Assembly: GCF_001542405.1 (NCBI RefSeq)
Contig: NZ_LNCD01000138.1
Location: 124,001-188,000 of the forward strand
Reading direction: 5' to 3'
DNA length: 64,000 nucleotides
Source of the DNA: Rhizobium altiplani
Lineage (GTDB): Bacteria > Pseudomonadota > Alphaproteobacteria > Rhizobiales > Rhizobiaceae
Below, one piece after another: positions 1 to 7,871 of the stretch. The stretch's first letter is position 1; the number at the start of each line of letters is the position of its first letter. The position numbers and the translations under genes were made by a program. The notes under the pieces were generated by a model. That model saw only the letters and a list, made by a program, of their open reading frames with translations, was not told where the DNA came from and did no database searches.

Positions 1-36
1 CCCGCCCAGCCGGATGCGCTGCCGGCCGCCAACGCC

Positions 37-1104
37 TTAACCGAAGATCTCGACATATTTCGTCGCCGGAGCGTTGCTTTCGGATTCGAGAATCGCCTTC
101 ACCTGGTCGGCGGACAAGTCGGCGCCGTAGATCAGCTTATAGGTGTCGGCGATCTGCTTCTTGAATTCGGGCGCGAAATCGATGCCATGGGCAATCGCAG
201 CGAGCCATTCCGACGTCAGGAAGATTTCGGGCGCATCGGGCGTGCGAGCGAATACGGGTTGCTTATAGACCCGCTTTTCCTTGACCGCCTTCAGGCTGGC
301 CAACACCGGGTTGTCGAAGAAATCCTTGGGGTTGAGGTCGCTGGCATAGGCCGGAATCACGATGATGTCGGGGTTCCAGACGAGCAGTTGTTCGAAATCG
401 ACGGTACGCCACCATTCGCCCGTATTGTCCGCCGCCGGGTTGGTTACGCCGCTGAGCGAAAGGTCTTGCGAACCGTTGGCGATGACCTGGATCTGGTCGG
501 CCACCTTGTCGATATGAAGTACACTGGGAAGCTTGGACTTGTCGAGCTTGCCTACCTTGCCGTCGAGTGCCTTCAACGTATCCGCCTGCGTCTTCAGGAT
601 CGCCTGGGCGCGGTCGTTACGGCCGGTCATGTAGCCGGTTAGCGTGATGTAGTCGAGGCGGTCTTGCTCCGTGCAGCACTGCCAGCCCACCACGGTGAGA
701 CCGACGCGCTCCAGTGGCTCGATAATCTTTTCGTCGTGGGTCCACTGGATTACCGCGTCCGGCTTCTGCGCGAGGATCGCCTCGACATTGGGTACGAATC
801 CGTCCTGCGCCGCGCTGGAATTGATCTTCGCCATTTCCGGCAGCATCTCGGCGTAGATGCCCTTCGTGAAATAGCGGTCCAGCGAATCCTTGTTCATCCC
901 GGCGATGTTGCCTGCCTTTTCGTCGACGGCGCGATAGATTATCGGCGCGGACCGGACGATGGCGACAACGCGCTCCGGTGGCTTTTCAAACGTAATCGTT
1001 TTCCCTCGGTGATCGGTAAACGAGCTTTCGGCATGCAGCGTCGCCGGTGCAAAAAGTGCCAAGGACATGGTGAATGCGGATAACGTACGAAGGCGGCTGG
1101 ACAT
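37..1104 (-). CDS. Periplasmic iron/siderophore-type ABC transporter substrate-binding protein
   Basis: 355 aa with a clear Sec signal peptide (residues 1 to about 25, cleavage near AHA/E). It opens its mature part with SSFTDHRGKTITFEKPPERVV, the usual start of the TroA/Peripla_BP_2 superfamily that binds ferric siderophores, haem, cobalamin or metals and hands them to a FecCD-type permease. The body has the expected two lobes joined by a long helix. The start has an AGGAG site (CCAGGAGACGATC) before ATG. Permease and ATPase genes are not in the window; they may lie to the left, where only 36 bases remain and no gene can be called. A RirA-like motif lies about 40 bases upstream, which fits iron control. 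The ligand cannot be told from sequence alone. Confidence 0.85.
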   Translation of the reverse strand: MSSRLRTLSAFTMSLALFAPATLHAESSFTDHRGKTITFEKPPERVVAIVRSAPIIYRAVDEKAGNIAGMNKDSLDRYFTKGIYAEMLPEMAKINSSAAQDGFVPNVEAILAQKPDAVIQWTHDEKIIEPLERVGLTVVGWQCCTEQDRLDYITLTGYMTGRNDRAQAILKTQADTLKALDGKVGKLDKSKLPSVLHIDKVADQIQVIANGSQDLSLSGVTNPAADNTGEWWRTVDFEQLLVWNPDIIVIPAYASDLNPKDFFDNPVLASLKAVKEKRVYKQPVFARTPDAPEIFLTSEWLAAIAHGIDFAPEFKKQIADTYKLIYGADLSADQVKAILESESNAPATKYVEIFG

Positions 1105-1530
1105 GATCGTCTCCTGGAATCAAACCCAATTTGTTGCACAATTGATGAGTGTCGTAGTCAAGTTTAGTCTGCATGTCTACTGCGCGCGGGGTTCGAAAAT
1201 AGTTCCTCCATCCAGCCGAAGGTCTGGAGACGCTCGTTTTCAACCAATGGCTATCCAGGTGGGGAGCTTCGGCTGGCGGATAGTGACACGCCGATCGCAT
1301 TGGCGCGGCGGAGCAGCGTTGTCAGCGTTGGCCCCGCATGGCGGGAGTCGCTCATGCGAAAGCATTCCTCGAGTCTGGTGGGCGCGTGATTTGACGCGAA
1401 GTGGACGTTCGGTCGCCCTCGGCCGAACGCACGCGCCGACGCTTCCCTTCGGAAGTTCGAAATCTCTGGTTTCAGTCCCATCATTTCAGCTATAAAATGG
1501 GAGACATCGCTCAAAGGGGATTCAAGACCC
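1105..1530. other. Divergent intergenic region between binding protein and methyltransferase
   Basis: About 426 bases between two divergent genes. It holds the RirA-like motif at 1146-1160 and presumably the promoters of both genes. Open frames crossing it have no convincing ribosome binding site and no recognisable protein family. No RNA gene was seen. Confidence 0.4.
1146..1160 (-). promoter_or_regulatory. Candidate RirA iron-responsive operator
   Basis: Reads TGAGTGTCGTAGTCA on the plus strand, matching the TGA-N9-TCA pattern described for the rhizobial iron regulator RirA. It lies 42 bases upstream of the binding-protein start. The pattern has only six fixed bases, so a chance match in a 400-base region is possible; the support is its position in front of an iron-type gene. 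Confidence 0.4.
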
Positions 1531-2202
1531 ATGCCCACAGAGAAGGAGGGCCGTGCGCCTGTTGCGCTGGAACAGCGCGACGTAAGCGCCGACCAGCGGA
1601 TGTTTTCGCCTTCCGTTGCGCGAAATTCGGCGCCGATCCTCGCGGTCCTAAAACGTGTCCTTCCAACACATGGCGCCGTGCTGGAGATTGGTTGCGGGAC
1701 CGGCGAGCACGCTGTGTGTTTTGCGGACGCAATGCCCAATCTCACCTGGCAGCCGAGCGATCCGGATGCCGACGCCCGCGCCAGCACGTCCAGCTGGATC
1801 AAATTCGCAGGGCTGGAGAATGTGCTGGCACCGCGGGATATTGATGTTTGCTCAGGACAATGGGGCGTCGAACAAACGGAGCATTTTGACGCCATCCTGT
1901 CGATCAATATGATCCATATCGCGCCATGGGCGGCAAGCTTAGGATTGTTCGCAGGAGCTGGCCGCTTGCTTCGCGCTGGTGGGCTTCTTGTCCTCTACGG
2001 CCCATTCATGCGCGACGGCGCACACAACGCCCCCTCGAATGCTGCTTTCGACGCGGCGCTAAAGGAGCGAAACCCATCCTGGGGTGTGCGTGATATCGCT
2101 GATCTTGAACACGTGGGTGAGGCCGCGGGACTTAATCTCCGCGAGACGATCGAGATGCCTACCAACAATATGTTGCTGGTTTTCTCCACCGGCAGTGCCT
2201 GA
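1531..2202 (+). CDS. DUF938-family SAM-dependent methyltransferase
   Basis: 223 aa. The class I methyltransferase SAM-binding motif is clear (VLEIGCGTGEHAV, about residues 51-63), followed by the acidic loop region (QPSDPDADA) and the SINMIHIAPW motif typical of the DUF938 family. The N-terminal FSPSVARNSAPIL stretch is also characteristic of this family. The methyl acceptor is unknown. A GGGGA sequence lies about 10 bases before the ATG. It stands alone between divergent and convergent neighbours, so it is probably a single-gene transcript. Confidence 0.85.
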   Translation: MPTEKEGRAPVALEQRDVSADQRMFSPSVARNSAPILAVLKRVLPTHGAVLEIGCGTGEHAVCFADAMPNLTWQPSDPDADARASTSSWIKFAGLENVLAPRDIDVCSGQWGVEQTEHFDAILSINMIHIAPWAASLGLFAGAGRLLRAGGLLVLYGPFMRDGAHNAPSNAAFDAALKERNPSWGVRDIADLEHVGEAAGLNLRETIEMPTNNMLLVFSTGSA

Positions 2203-2608
2203 ACGACAATCGTCACAGACCCGGAGATGGCCGGACCGCAAAGGTGCCAACGATGCTGCCCCTGTGACAAGAAATGGGAGGACGCGTCATGTCCACGCTC
2301 CTCGTTAGCAAGAATGGTGTGTTGCGTTCATCCCTTGAGCCCACCTCCGATAGCGGTTGTCCACAGGCTCACAGGAGGCTGCATCCTCCAAGCGGCAATC
2401 GCAGAGTTTTTTCAACGCCACCACTGAAGCGGTAACGGGTTCCGGGATTTGCTGCCATGCTCGAGGTACTGCAGCTAGAAATCAACGTCGGATACACTCG
2501 CCGCTGCACGATGCTTAATATTATCAGTGAGTGTCCAACTGCCCAAAACGTCGCCGCACGTCTCCATTCTCCACACTCAAAAAACGTCGGTTGCCGAGAC
2601 AAAGGCTA
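2203..2608. other. Convergent intergenic region with a possible 48-codon ORF
   Basis: About 400 bases between the methyltransferase end and the trbI end. A small plus-strand frame at 2289-2435 starts with ATG behind a good GGGAGGA ribosome binding site and encodes 48 aa beginning MSTLLVSKNGVLRSSLEP. No family was recognised and no other start or domain supports it, so it may be a remnant. No strong terminator with a T-run was seen. Confidence 0.25.
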
Positions 2609-3910
2609 TTAGTTTTCAACATACTGCGAGGGAAAGATAATGTCCTGATCGACCAGAACATTGAATTTGTAGCCAGGCCTGATCCGAACTGTCGGCTGAA
2701 CGTTCAGATTCTTGGAAATGGTTTGCTCGGCCACCCGACCGAAGGTTTCCGCAAAGTTTCGTCGCACAGCATCGGAGGCCGTGTCCTGTGTCGCAAGCAT
2801 TGAACTCTCGGGTATCGCCATATCGATCCCGGTCCCTAGCAGAGCGATAAGAACCGCCGACCCAAAGGTAGGCCAGAGGTGACGATCGGTTTTGTCTTTG
2901 AACCCGCCGTATCCTTCCGCGTCGGTGCCCGCCATGCCGCCGAGCTGCAGCGTTGACCCATTCGGAAAACTGATGTCGGTCCACACAACGAGGACGCGTT
3001 GCTGGCCGAACGAGACCTTGGAATCGTAGCGTCCGAACAGCTTGGCGCCTTGCGGGATGAGAAGGCGGTAACCGGTTGCGCTGTCGTAGACATTTGCGCT
3101 GACCTGAGCAATTGCCCTCCCGGGTAGGTCGGAATTGAGACCAGTGATGAGAGTTGCCGGTATCACAGAACCGCGCTTCAGCTCATATGGCGAGAACTGC
3201 GGCACGACCTGCTTTGAGAGGTAACCAAGGTCCTTGATGTCCTGATTGAAAAAAGCCTCCTTCGAGACCTGACCGCTCGGATCAAAATTCTGGCTGATCA
3301 AGCCCGGCTTCATCGCCGCCGCATAAAGATCGGATGCGCCACTTGTGCCGTCGTTAAGGTTCTGTGGATCACCGGTTTTGGTGCCTGTGGAAGTCTGCTC
3401 AGCATCGGAAATATCCACTTTCAACGGAGAGTCATAGGCGGTCACGCGTGCCTGAAGGCGTGCCATGCGCTGCCTTTGTGCCTCGCGCAAGAACTGTTCG
3501 TCCTGTTCGCGCTTTAGCCGCGTCCTCCACTCCTCCTCAGATTCAAGTCTAAGTCGCCGCTCTTGTCGGTCAATCGGTTCATGTTCGGCAACCGGCTGCT
3601 TGACGGGCTCCTTCTCGATTGCCCGCGGCGTTGGCTGGAATATTTCCTGCCTTTCCGGCTCGCCGATGATGCCGTCGGAAATACCTTTCTTCAGCTGGTC
3701 TGCGAAATTCGTTGCCGGCGTGTTCGACGTGGTGTCGAAATCATTCCCACCATTGAACGTTGTCCCACGCCAGGAAAGTCCGACCACCACGACACCGAGG
3801 AACAGCACGGTGATGACAATGGCAATGACGATCGGCAGGCGATTGAGGCGGCGCATACCTTGTTGATCGACCGCATTGCTCGTGGCGCCAAGCTGAAGCG
3901 ACTGGACCAT
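2609..3910 (-). CDS. trbI: Conjugal transfer protein TrbI (VirB10-like)
   Basis: 433 aa. One N-terminal transmembrane segment (about residues 27-48) is followed by a long polar region rich in Glu and Arg, and then a C-terminal TrbI/VirB10 domain (about 220-433) with LITGLNSDLPGRAIAQVSANVYD and RLLIPQGAKLFGRYDS, both typical of the family. VirB10-type proteins span the periplasm and link inner-membrane ATPases to the outer-membrane pore of the type IV secretion channel. It is the last gene of the trb operon, 11 bases after trbH. Length is normal for rhizobial TrbI. Confidence 0.95.
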   Translation of the reverse strand: MVQSLQLGATSNAVDQQGMRRLNRLPIVIAIVITVLFLGVVVVGLSWRGTTFNGGNDFDTTSNTPATNFADQLKKGISDGIIGEPERQEIFQPTPRAIEKEPVKQPVAEHEPIDRQERRLRLESEEEWRTRLKREQDEQFLREAQRQRMARLQARVTAYDSPLKVDISDAEQTSTGTKTGDPQNLNDGTSGASDLYAAAMKPGLISQNFDPSGQVSKEAFFNQDIKDLGYLSKQVVPQFSPYELKRGSVIPATLITGLNSDLPGRAIAQVSANVYDSATGYRLLIPQGAKLFGRYDSKVSFGQQRVLVVWTDISFPNGSTLQLGGMAGTDAEGYGGFKDKTDRHLWPTFGSAVLIALLGTGIDMAIPESSMLATQDTASDAVRRNFAETFGRVAEQTISKNLNVQPTVRIRPGYKFNVLVDQDIIFPSQYVEN

Positions 3911-3921
3911 TGTTGTCTCTC

Positions 3922-4365
3922 TTACTGTCGTTGCATGATGGAGAGCGGGCTTGCGGGCGTGGCGCCCGCGGTTGTCGTCGCATAAGCGCGGCCAAGCGCG
4001 ATCGACGGTGTCATCACGCGAGCAAGGACCTCGCCATTGAGGCTATCGATCGAGTAGGTGAGTTGGATTGGCTTGTGGTTCTTGCCGACTCTCCCGTCCG
4101 TGATGACGACAAAACCCCATCCCCTCAGTGCTGCCTCAAGCGCGGTTGCATAGTCCGAGCCGTCCGCATCCATCTTGATGGGTGTCCTCACCGGTCTGTC
4201 GATCTGCTCGGCAAACTGGCTTGCCATATCGCCTGCGATGGCACTTGCGGCGACTGGCCCGACGGCGGCTCCCGGTGCCGAATAGGTGTCAATCGGTCCG
4301 CCAGCCGCCTGGCATCCAGAAAAGAGGCTGCACGTGATAAGCAAGCAGGGGGCCAATTTGTGCAT
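3922..4365 (-). CDS. trbH: Conjugal transfer lipoprotein TrbH
   Basis: 147 aa with a lipoprotein signal peptide: a short basic start, a hydrophobic stretch and the lipobox LFSGC with the lipidated Cys at residue 18. This fits TrbH, the small lipoprotein encoded between trbG and trbI in rhizobial trb operons. The rest is a compact periplasmic domain. It starts 3 bases after the end of trbG, so the two are likely co-translated. Confidence 0.88.
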   Translation of the reverse strand: MHKLAPCLLITCSLFSGCQAAGGPIDTYSAPGAAVGPVAASAIAGDMASQFAEQIDRPVRTPIKMDADGSDYATALEAALRGWGFVVITDGRVGKNHKPIQLTYSIDSLNGEVLARVMTPSIALGRAYATTTAGATPASPLSIMQRQ

Positions 4366-4368
4366 TGA

Positions 4369-5181
4369 TCAGCCTCCGCGCCGAATAGTAATTCTCTGCT
4401 GGTGCCAACCGACGCCCGATACAAGGATTGCTTCGTCGAGCGCGTAATCGACGACCATGATGTCGTTCTTCATGCGATAATTGACGATCCGGTTCTGCCC
4501 ACCGGAAACGACAAAGAGTACAGGGGCGTCTTGACCCGCGATCGACTTTGGAAATTGGATGTAGGTCTTGGCCCCGTCGGAATAAACGCGCTTTGGTTTC
4601 CACGCCGCCGAACCGCTGAGCGAATAGGAAAAACTCAGTCTCTCAGGGGCTGCGCCAAAGTTGCTTCCAGTTTGCAGTCGTGCATTGACGTCGGCCAGCT
4701 TGGTCGATACGTCTTCCGGATACTCGAAACCGACGCGCGCCATATACTGGCTTGGGTGCGATTTGAGCTGGATATGATAGGTCCGGCGGGACGTCGTGAC
4801 GACCATCGATGTGAACAGGCCAGGCTCCGACGGCTTCACGACAAGATGGATCGCCTGCCCACTGGTTGCACCTGATGTCGCAGGCTCGACGTTCCATCGG
4901 ACAGTATCGCCGACGAGGACGTCGCGTACGATTTCGCCCCCCTGAAGCTCGATGTCGCAAACCTGCAGTGGAGAACAGACGATCGAGGGCTGGGTTTCGC
5001 CAAAGAGAAACATGACCTTCCCGTCCGGACCCGTTGCAACAAGGGCCGGCGTTCCTCGCCACTTCCTCGAGACGTCCGTCGCCTTGACCTCATTTGGCGT
5101 CATGCCTTGCGCAAGCGAAGCGCCTGCGAAGACGAGTCCGACCATGCAGCCGAAGGCTGCCATCAGTTCTGTTTTGTACAT
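4369..5181 (-). CDS. trbG: Conjugal transfer protein TrbG (VirB9-like)
   Basis: 270 aa with an N-terminal signal peptide (about residues 1-24). The N-terminal half has the VirB9/TrbG pattern (GKVMFLFGETQPSIVCSPLQVCDIEL, GDTVRWNVEPA), the middle has THLVVKPSE-like and TYHIQLKSH segments, and the C-terminal domain (VYSDGAKTYIQFP ... LFVVSGG) is the part that forms the outer-membrane pore with VirB7/VirB10 partners. It lies between trbF and trbH in the usual rhizobial order. Confidence 0.94.
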   Translation of the reverse strand: MYKTELMAAFGCMVGLVFAGASLAQGMTPNEVKATDVSRKWRGTPALVATGPDGKVMFLFGETQPSIVCSPLQVCDIELQGGEIVRDVLVGDTVRWNVEPATSGATSGQAIHLVVKPSEPGLFTSMVVTTSRRTYHIQLKSHPSQYMARVGFEYPEDVSTKLADVNARLQTGSNFGAAPERLSFSYSLSGSAAWKPKRVYSDGAKTYIQFPKSIAGQDAPVLFVVSGGQNRIVNYRMKNDIMVVDYALDEAILVSGVGWHQQRITIRRGG

Positions 5182-5199
5182 TCGGAAACTCCCCTGCCC

Positions 5200-5862
5200 T
5201 TAAAGCTGTGCCGTCCAGTCGAAATCCCGAACGTAAAGGCCGATCGGGTTAACGCGGATGATTGCCTCATCCTGTGGCGCGGTCAGTGCAACCGTTGCGA
5301 TCCCGCGAAAACGGCGCGTGCCGGTTTCTTTGCCCTTGCGGTCCCTCTCGTACTCCGTCCAGTCGATCTGATAGGTTTGCTGCGAGAGTGCCACGATGTT
5401 GTTCACCTCGATGGCAACCGTCGATGTCTTGGCCTTCTCGAACGGCGAATTGCCGCGAAACCAAGCATTTACCTTCTGCGTCGAGGGGTCGGAAGTTCGT
5501 AGAAGGGCATAGGTGCGATCGATATATTGCTTCTGCACCACGGCATCCGGCGTAATCGACCGGAAGCTGGTTACAAAATTGCCAAGTGCCGCCCTGACCA
5601 CGCGTGCGTCGGCATATTCGATCTGCTCCGGGAAACCTGACGTGACCGAGGTGCCAAGTTTATCCACCTCGACGATGTAAGGGACCAGCTTGACCTGAGT
5701 GCTGAGGTACAAAGCATACCCAAAGCCCGTCACTGCCATTGCGAGAGCGAGGATCCCGACGGTCCGCCATGCAGCAGCGGCCTTGACGTAAGAGCCGTAG
5801 CGCTCGGACCATTCCTGCCTGGCGACAAGGTACGGGTTTTCGGAAGGCCGGTTTGCTGCCAT
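5200..5862 (-). CDS. trbF: Conjugal transfer protein TrbF (VirB8-like)
   Basis: 220 aa with the VirB8/TrbF plan: a short cytoplasmic N-terminus (NPYLVARQEWSERYGSYVKAA), one transmembrane segment (about residues 34-56) and a periplasmic NTF2-like domain beginning VKLVPYIVEVDKLG. VirB8-type proteins are inner-membrane scaffold parts of the type IV secretion channel. It is placed between trbL and trbG and separated by about 20 bases from each. Confidence 0.95.
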   Translation of the reverse strand: MAANRPSENPYLVARQEWSERYGSYVKAAAAWRTVGILALAMAVTGFGYALYLSTQVKLVPYIVEVDKLGTSVTSGFPEQIEYADARVVRAALGNFVTSFRSITPDAVVQKQYIDRTYALLRTSDPSTQKVNAWFRGNSPFEKAKTSTVAIEVNNIVALSQQTYQIDWTEYERDRKGKETGTRRFRGIATVALTAPQDEAIIRVNPIGLYVRDFDWTAQL

Positions 5863-5881
5863 TCGATTTCTCTCCTAAGGA

Positions 5882-7063
5882 TCACGGTTTATCGCTGCGT
5901 TCGGGAGGTGGCTTAAAGCCAGCGCGACCGCTCAAGCCGGCATCGAGTTTGGCATTGGCAAGGCCGAGGATCGAGCCGGCATAGGCACCGGGCGAGCCGA
6001 TCGCCTTTTCCTTCGCTGCCGATGCGACTGCTTTGCCGGCGGAGCTGATGCCAGCACCGATGCCGCGCGCGGCAGCCCCGGCAAGCGAGGACCCGGCGGC
6101 GCGAGCTTCCTTTGCAGCAGCAAATCCTGCGATGATAGCGCCCGTACCCAGAAAGAAGCCGGCCAAGGCGACTGAACCGGCCTGACCGCCGTGTCGAATG
6201 ACCTCCATACCGCCCGTAACCGAGGCTCCCTGCACGACACCCTGTATGATGTTCGGCACGTACATTGCGATAATGAAGACAACGACAGCTATGCCGGCGA
6301 TCGCGAGCGCAGTTTGGAAGTGATTGCCAAAGTCCGGGTCATCGGCCAGTCCGATCAGGACCTCGGACCCGATGCGCGAGATCATGACAAGTGCCATGAG
6401 TTTCATCCCGACAGAGAACGCGTATACGAGATATCGTATGGCGAAGTCTTTGGTGAAGGATGACCCTCCAAGACCGAGCATGATCATGCCTGCGAGCAAG
6501 CCGAGGTACATCTCGACCATCACGGACACAAAGATCGCAGCGACCAAAGAGAAAGCAATGACGCTCACCACCATCGCAAAAGCCGCTGAGATCGCAAGCG
6601 CGGTCTCGTGGAACGGCCCGAAGCGAACTTTTTCCGCCATCTTGGTCGCGACGGTGAGTCCGGTATTGAACACGTCTGCGGGCGAGGCCGCCTCACCCCC
6701 GGCTCCAATCTGAAAGAGGCTGTCGACGACGGCTTTTGCAAATGTTGGTCCTTGGGCGAGGACGAAGGCAAAGAAGCCGACGAACATGATCCGCCGAACG
6801 AGTTCAGCGAACCAGGCGTCCAGTGAAGCCGCTTGTAGCGCGAGCGATATGGAGGCAATTCCGATCTCAATAGTCGCCAAGATCCAGAAGAGCGAGCGAG
6901 CGGCGTCCATGACCTTCGTTTCCCATCCCTTGGCAGCGGAGGTGATTTGAATCTGAAGTGAAGTCAGGGCAGCCCCCTCTTGGGCAAGCGCGGGATGCAC
7001 CAGCAAGATTGTGAAGGCCGCGAGTGCTGCAGCGGTTCTGATTTGGGCAAGCGCCTGGTTCAT
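5882..7063 (-). CDS. trbL: Conjugal transfer membrane protein TrbL (VirB6-like)
   Basis: 393 aa. A signal-like N-terminus is followed by about six hydrophobic segments between residues 60 and 330 and a Gly/Ala-rich, lower-complexity C-terminus (about 310-393), the usual pattern of TrbL/VirB6 polytopic channel proteins. Its ATG lies just beyond the end of trbJ, so no room remains for trbK, which normally sits between trbJ and trbL. Confidence 0.93.
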   Translation of the reverse strand: MNQALAQIRTAAALAAFTILLVHPALAQEGAALTSLQIQITSAAKGWETKVMDAARSLFWILATIEIGIASISLALQAASLDAWFAELVRRIMFVGFFAFVLAQGPTFAKAVVDSLFQIGAGGEAASPADVFNTGLTVATKMAEKVRFGPFHETALAISAAFAMVVSVIAFSLVAAIFVSVMVEMYLGLLAGMIMLGLGGSSFTKDFAIRYLVYAFSVGMKLMALVMISRIGSEVLIGLADDPDFGNHFQTALAIAGIAVVVFIIAMYVPNIIQGVVQGASVTGGMEVIRHGGQAGSVALAGFFLGTGAIIAGFAAAKEARAAGSSLAGAAARGIGAGISSAGKAVASAAKEKAIGSPGAYAGSILGLANAKLDAGLSGRAGFKPPPERSDKP

Positions 7064-7067
7064 GGGA

Positions 7068-7871
7068 TCACCATTCCACCTTCATCTTCTCGCCACCGGA
7101 TGTAGGCGGAGCGATTGAATGGAAGAATTCCTCATGCAACTTCTGCGCCAGGTCATTCTTGGTCTGTTCTGATTGAAGCCAGGTTCCCACCATTGTCATC
7201 TGTTGCGAAACGAGGCCGCGCAGTTTCTGCATCTGGGCGACTTGTTGCGCGGCAATCTCGTGGCCGATCTGCAGGGCTTTCATTTGCCCGTCCGCCGTCT
7301 CCGACATGCTGCGGAGCGAGCGCATCGTGCTCTCTTCGCCGTCGAACTGGTCGGCGGTCAAACTGGCCGCCTTTAATGTGCCGGCAATGGTGTCCCGGTT
7401 GGTGTCGGACCAGGTCTGGTATGTTGAAGAAAGATCCTCGCCCTTCAAAAGGGCGCCCTGAAGCTCGGCATAACTCTTGAACCGCTGCTTCAGCACATCG
7501 TCCGCGCTGCCCATCGAAAAGGCGATGCCCTGCCCCTGGTCAACGATGCCGCGGAGCTGGTTGAGGTCGTCTTCCACCCGCCCCCAGATGTGATCGGGAA
7601 GCGATGCGGTGTTTTGCAGCATGTTCTTGTAGATATTCAGTTGGTTTTGAATTTGCTCTGCCAACTGGCTGATCTGCCTCAGTTGATTGTCGACCTGAAG
7701 GCCCGAGCTTTTCAGAAGATCGACGAGCTGGGCGTTGTTGGCGAGCTGTGTCCATTCGGTAGCCGCGCCAGTGACCGAACCTGCAGAAGCGGTTGCGGCC
7801 GAACCCAAGATGAGCGTGCAGGCGATTAGTCCGACAAGCCTCTTATGCGATATTGAATAGCGATGCGGCAT
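7068..7871 (-). CDS. trbJ: Conjugal transfer protein TrbJ (VirB5-like)
   Basis: 267 aa with a signal peptide (cleavage near ASA/G) and a long, mostly helical mature part with QLSRQISQLAEQIQNQLNIYKNMLQNT, typical of TrbJ/VirB5 minor pilus proteins. The start is set at the ATG at 7871, which has an AGAGGAG site 7 bases upstream; a start farther upstream would add a poor N-terminus. It overlaps the end of trbE by 29 bases, which suggests translational coupling. Confidence 0.93.
   Translation of the reverse strand: MPHRYSISHKRLVGLIACTLILGSAATASAGSVTGAATEWTQLANNAQLVDLLKSSGLQVDNQLRQISQLAEQIQNQLNIYKNMLQNTASLPDHIWGRVEDDLNQLRGIVDQGQGIAFSMGSADDVLKQRFKSYAELQGALLKGEDLSSTYQTWSDTNRDTIAGTLKAASLTADQFDGEESTMRSLRSMSETADGQMKALQIGHEIAAQQVAQMQKLRGLVSQQMTMVGTWLQSEQTKNDLAQKLHEEFFHSIAPPTSGGEKMKVEW

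Noticed and set aside
1..36. Start of a permease gene after the iron-type binding protein
   Set aside because: Only 36 bases remain; a TTG exists but too little sequence is present to call a gene.
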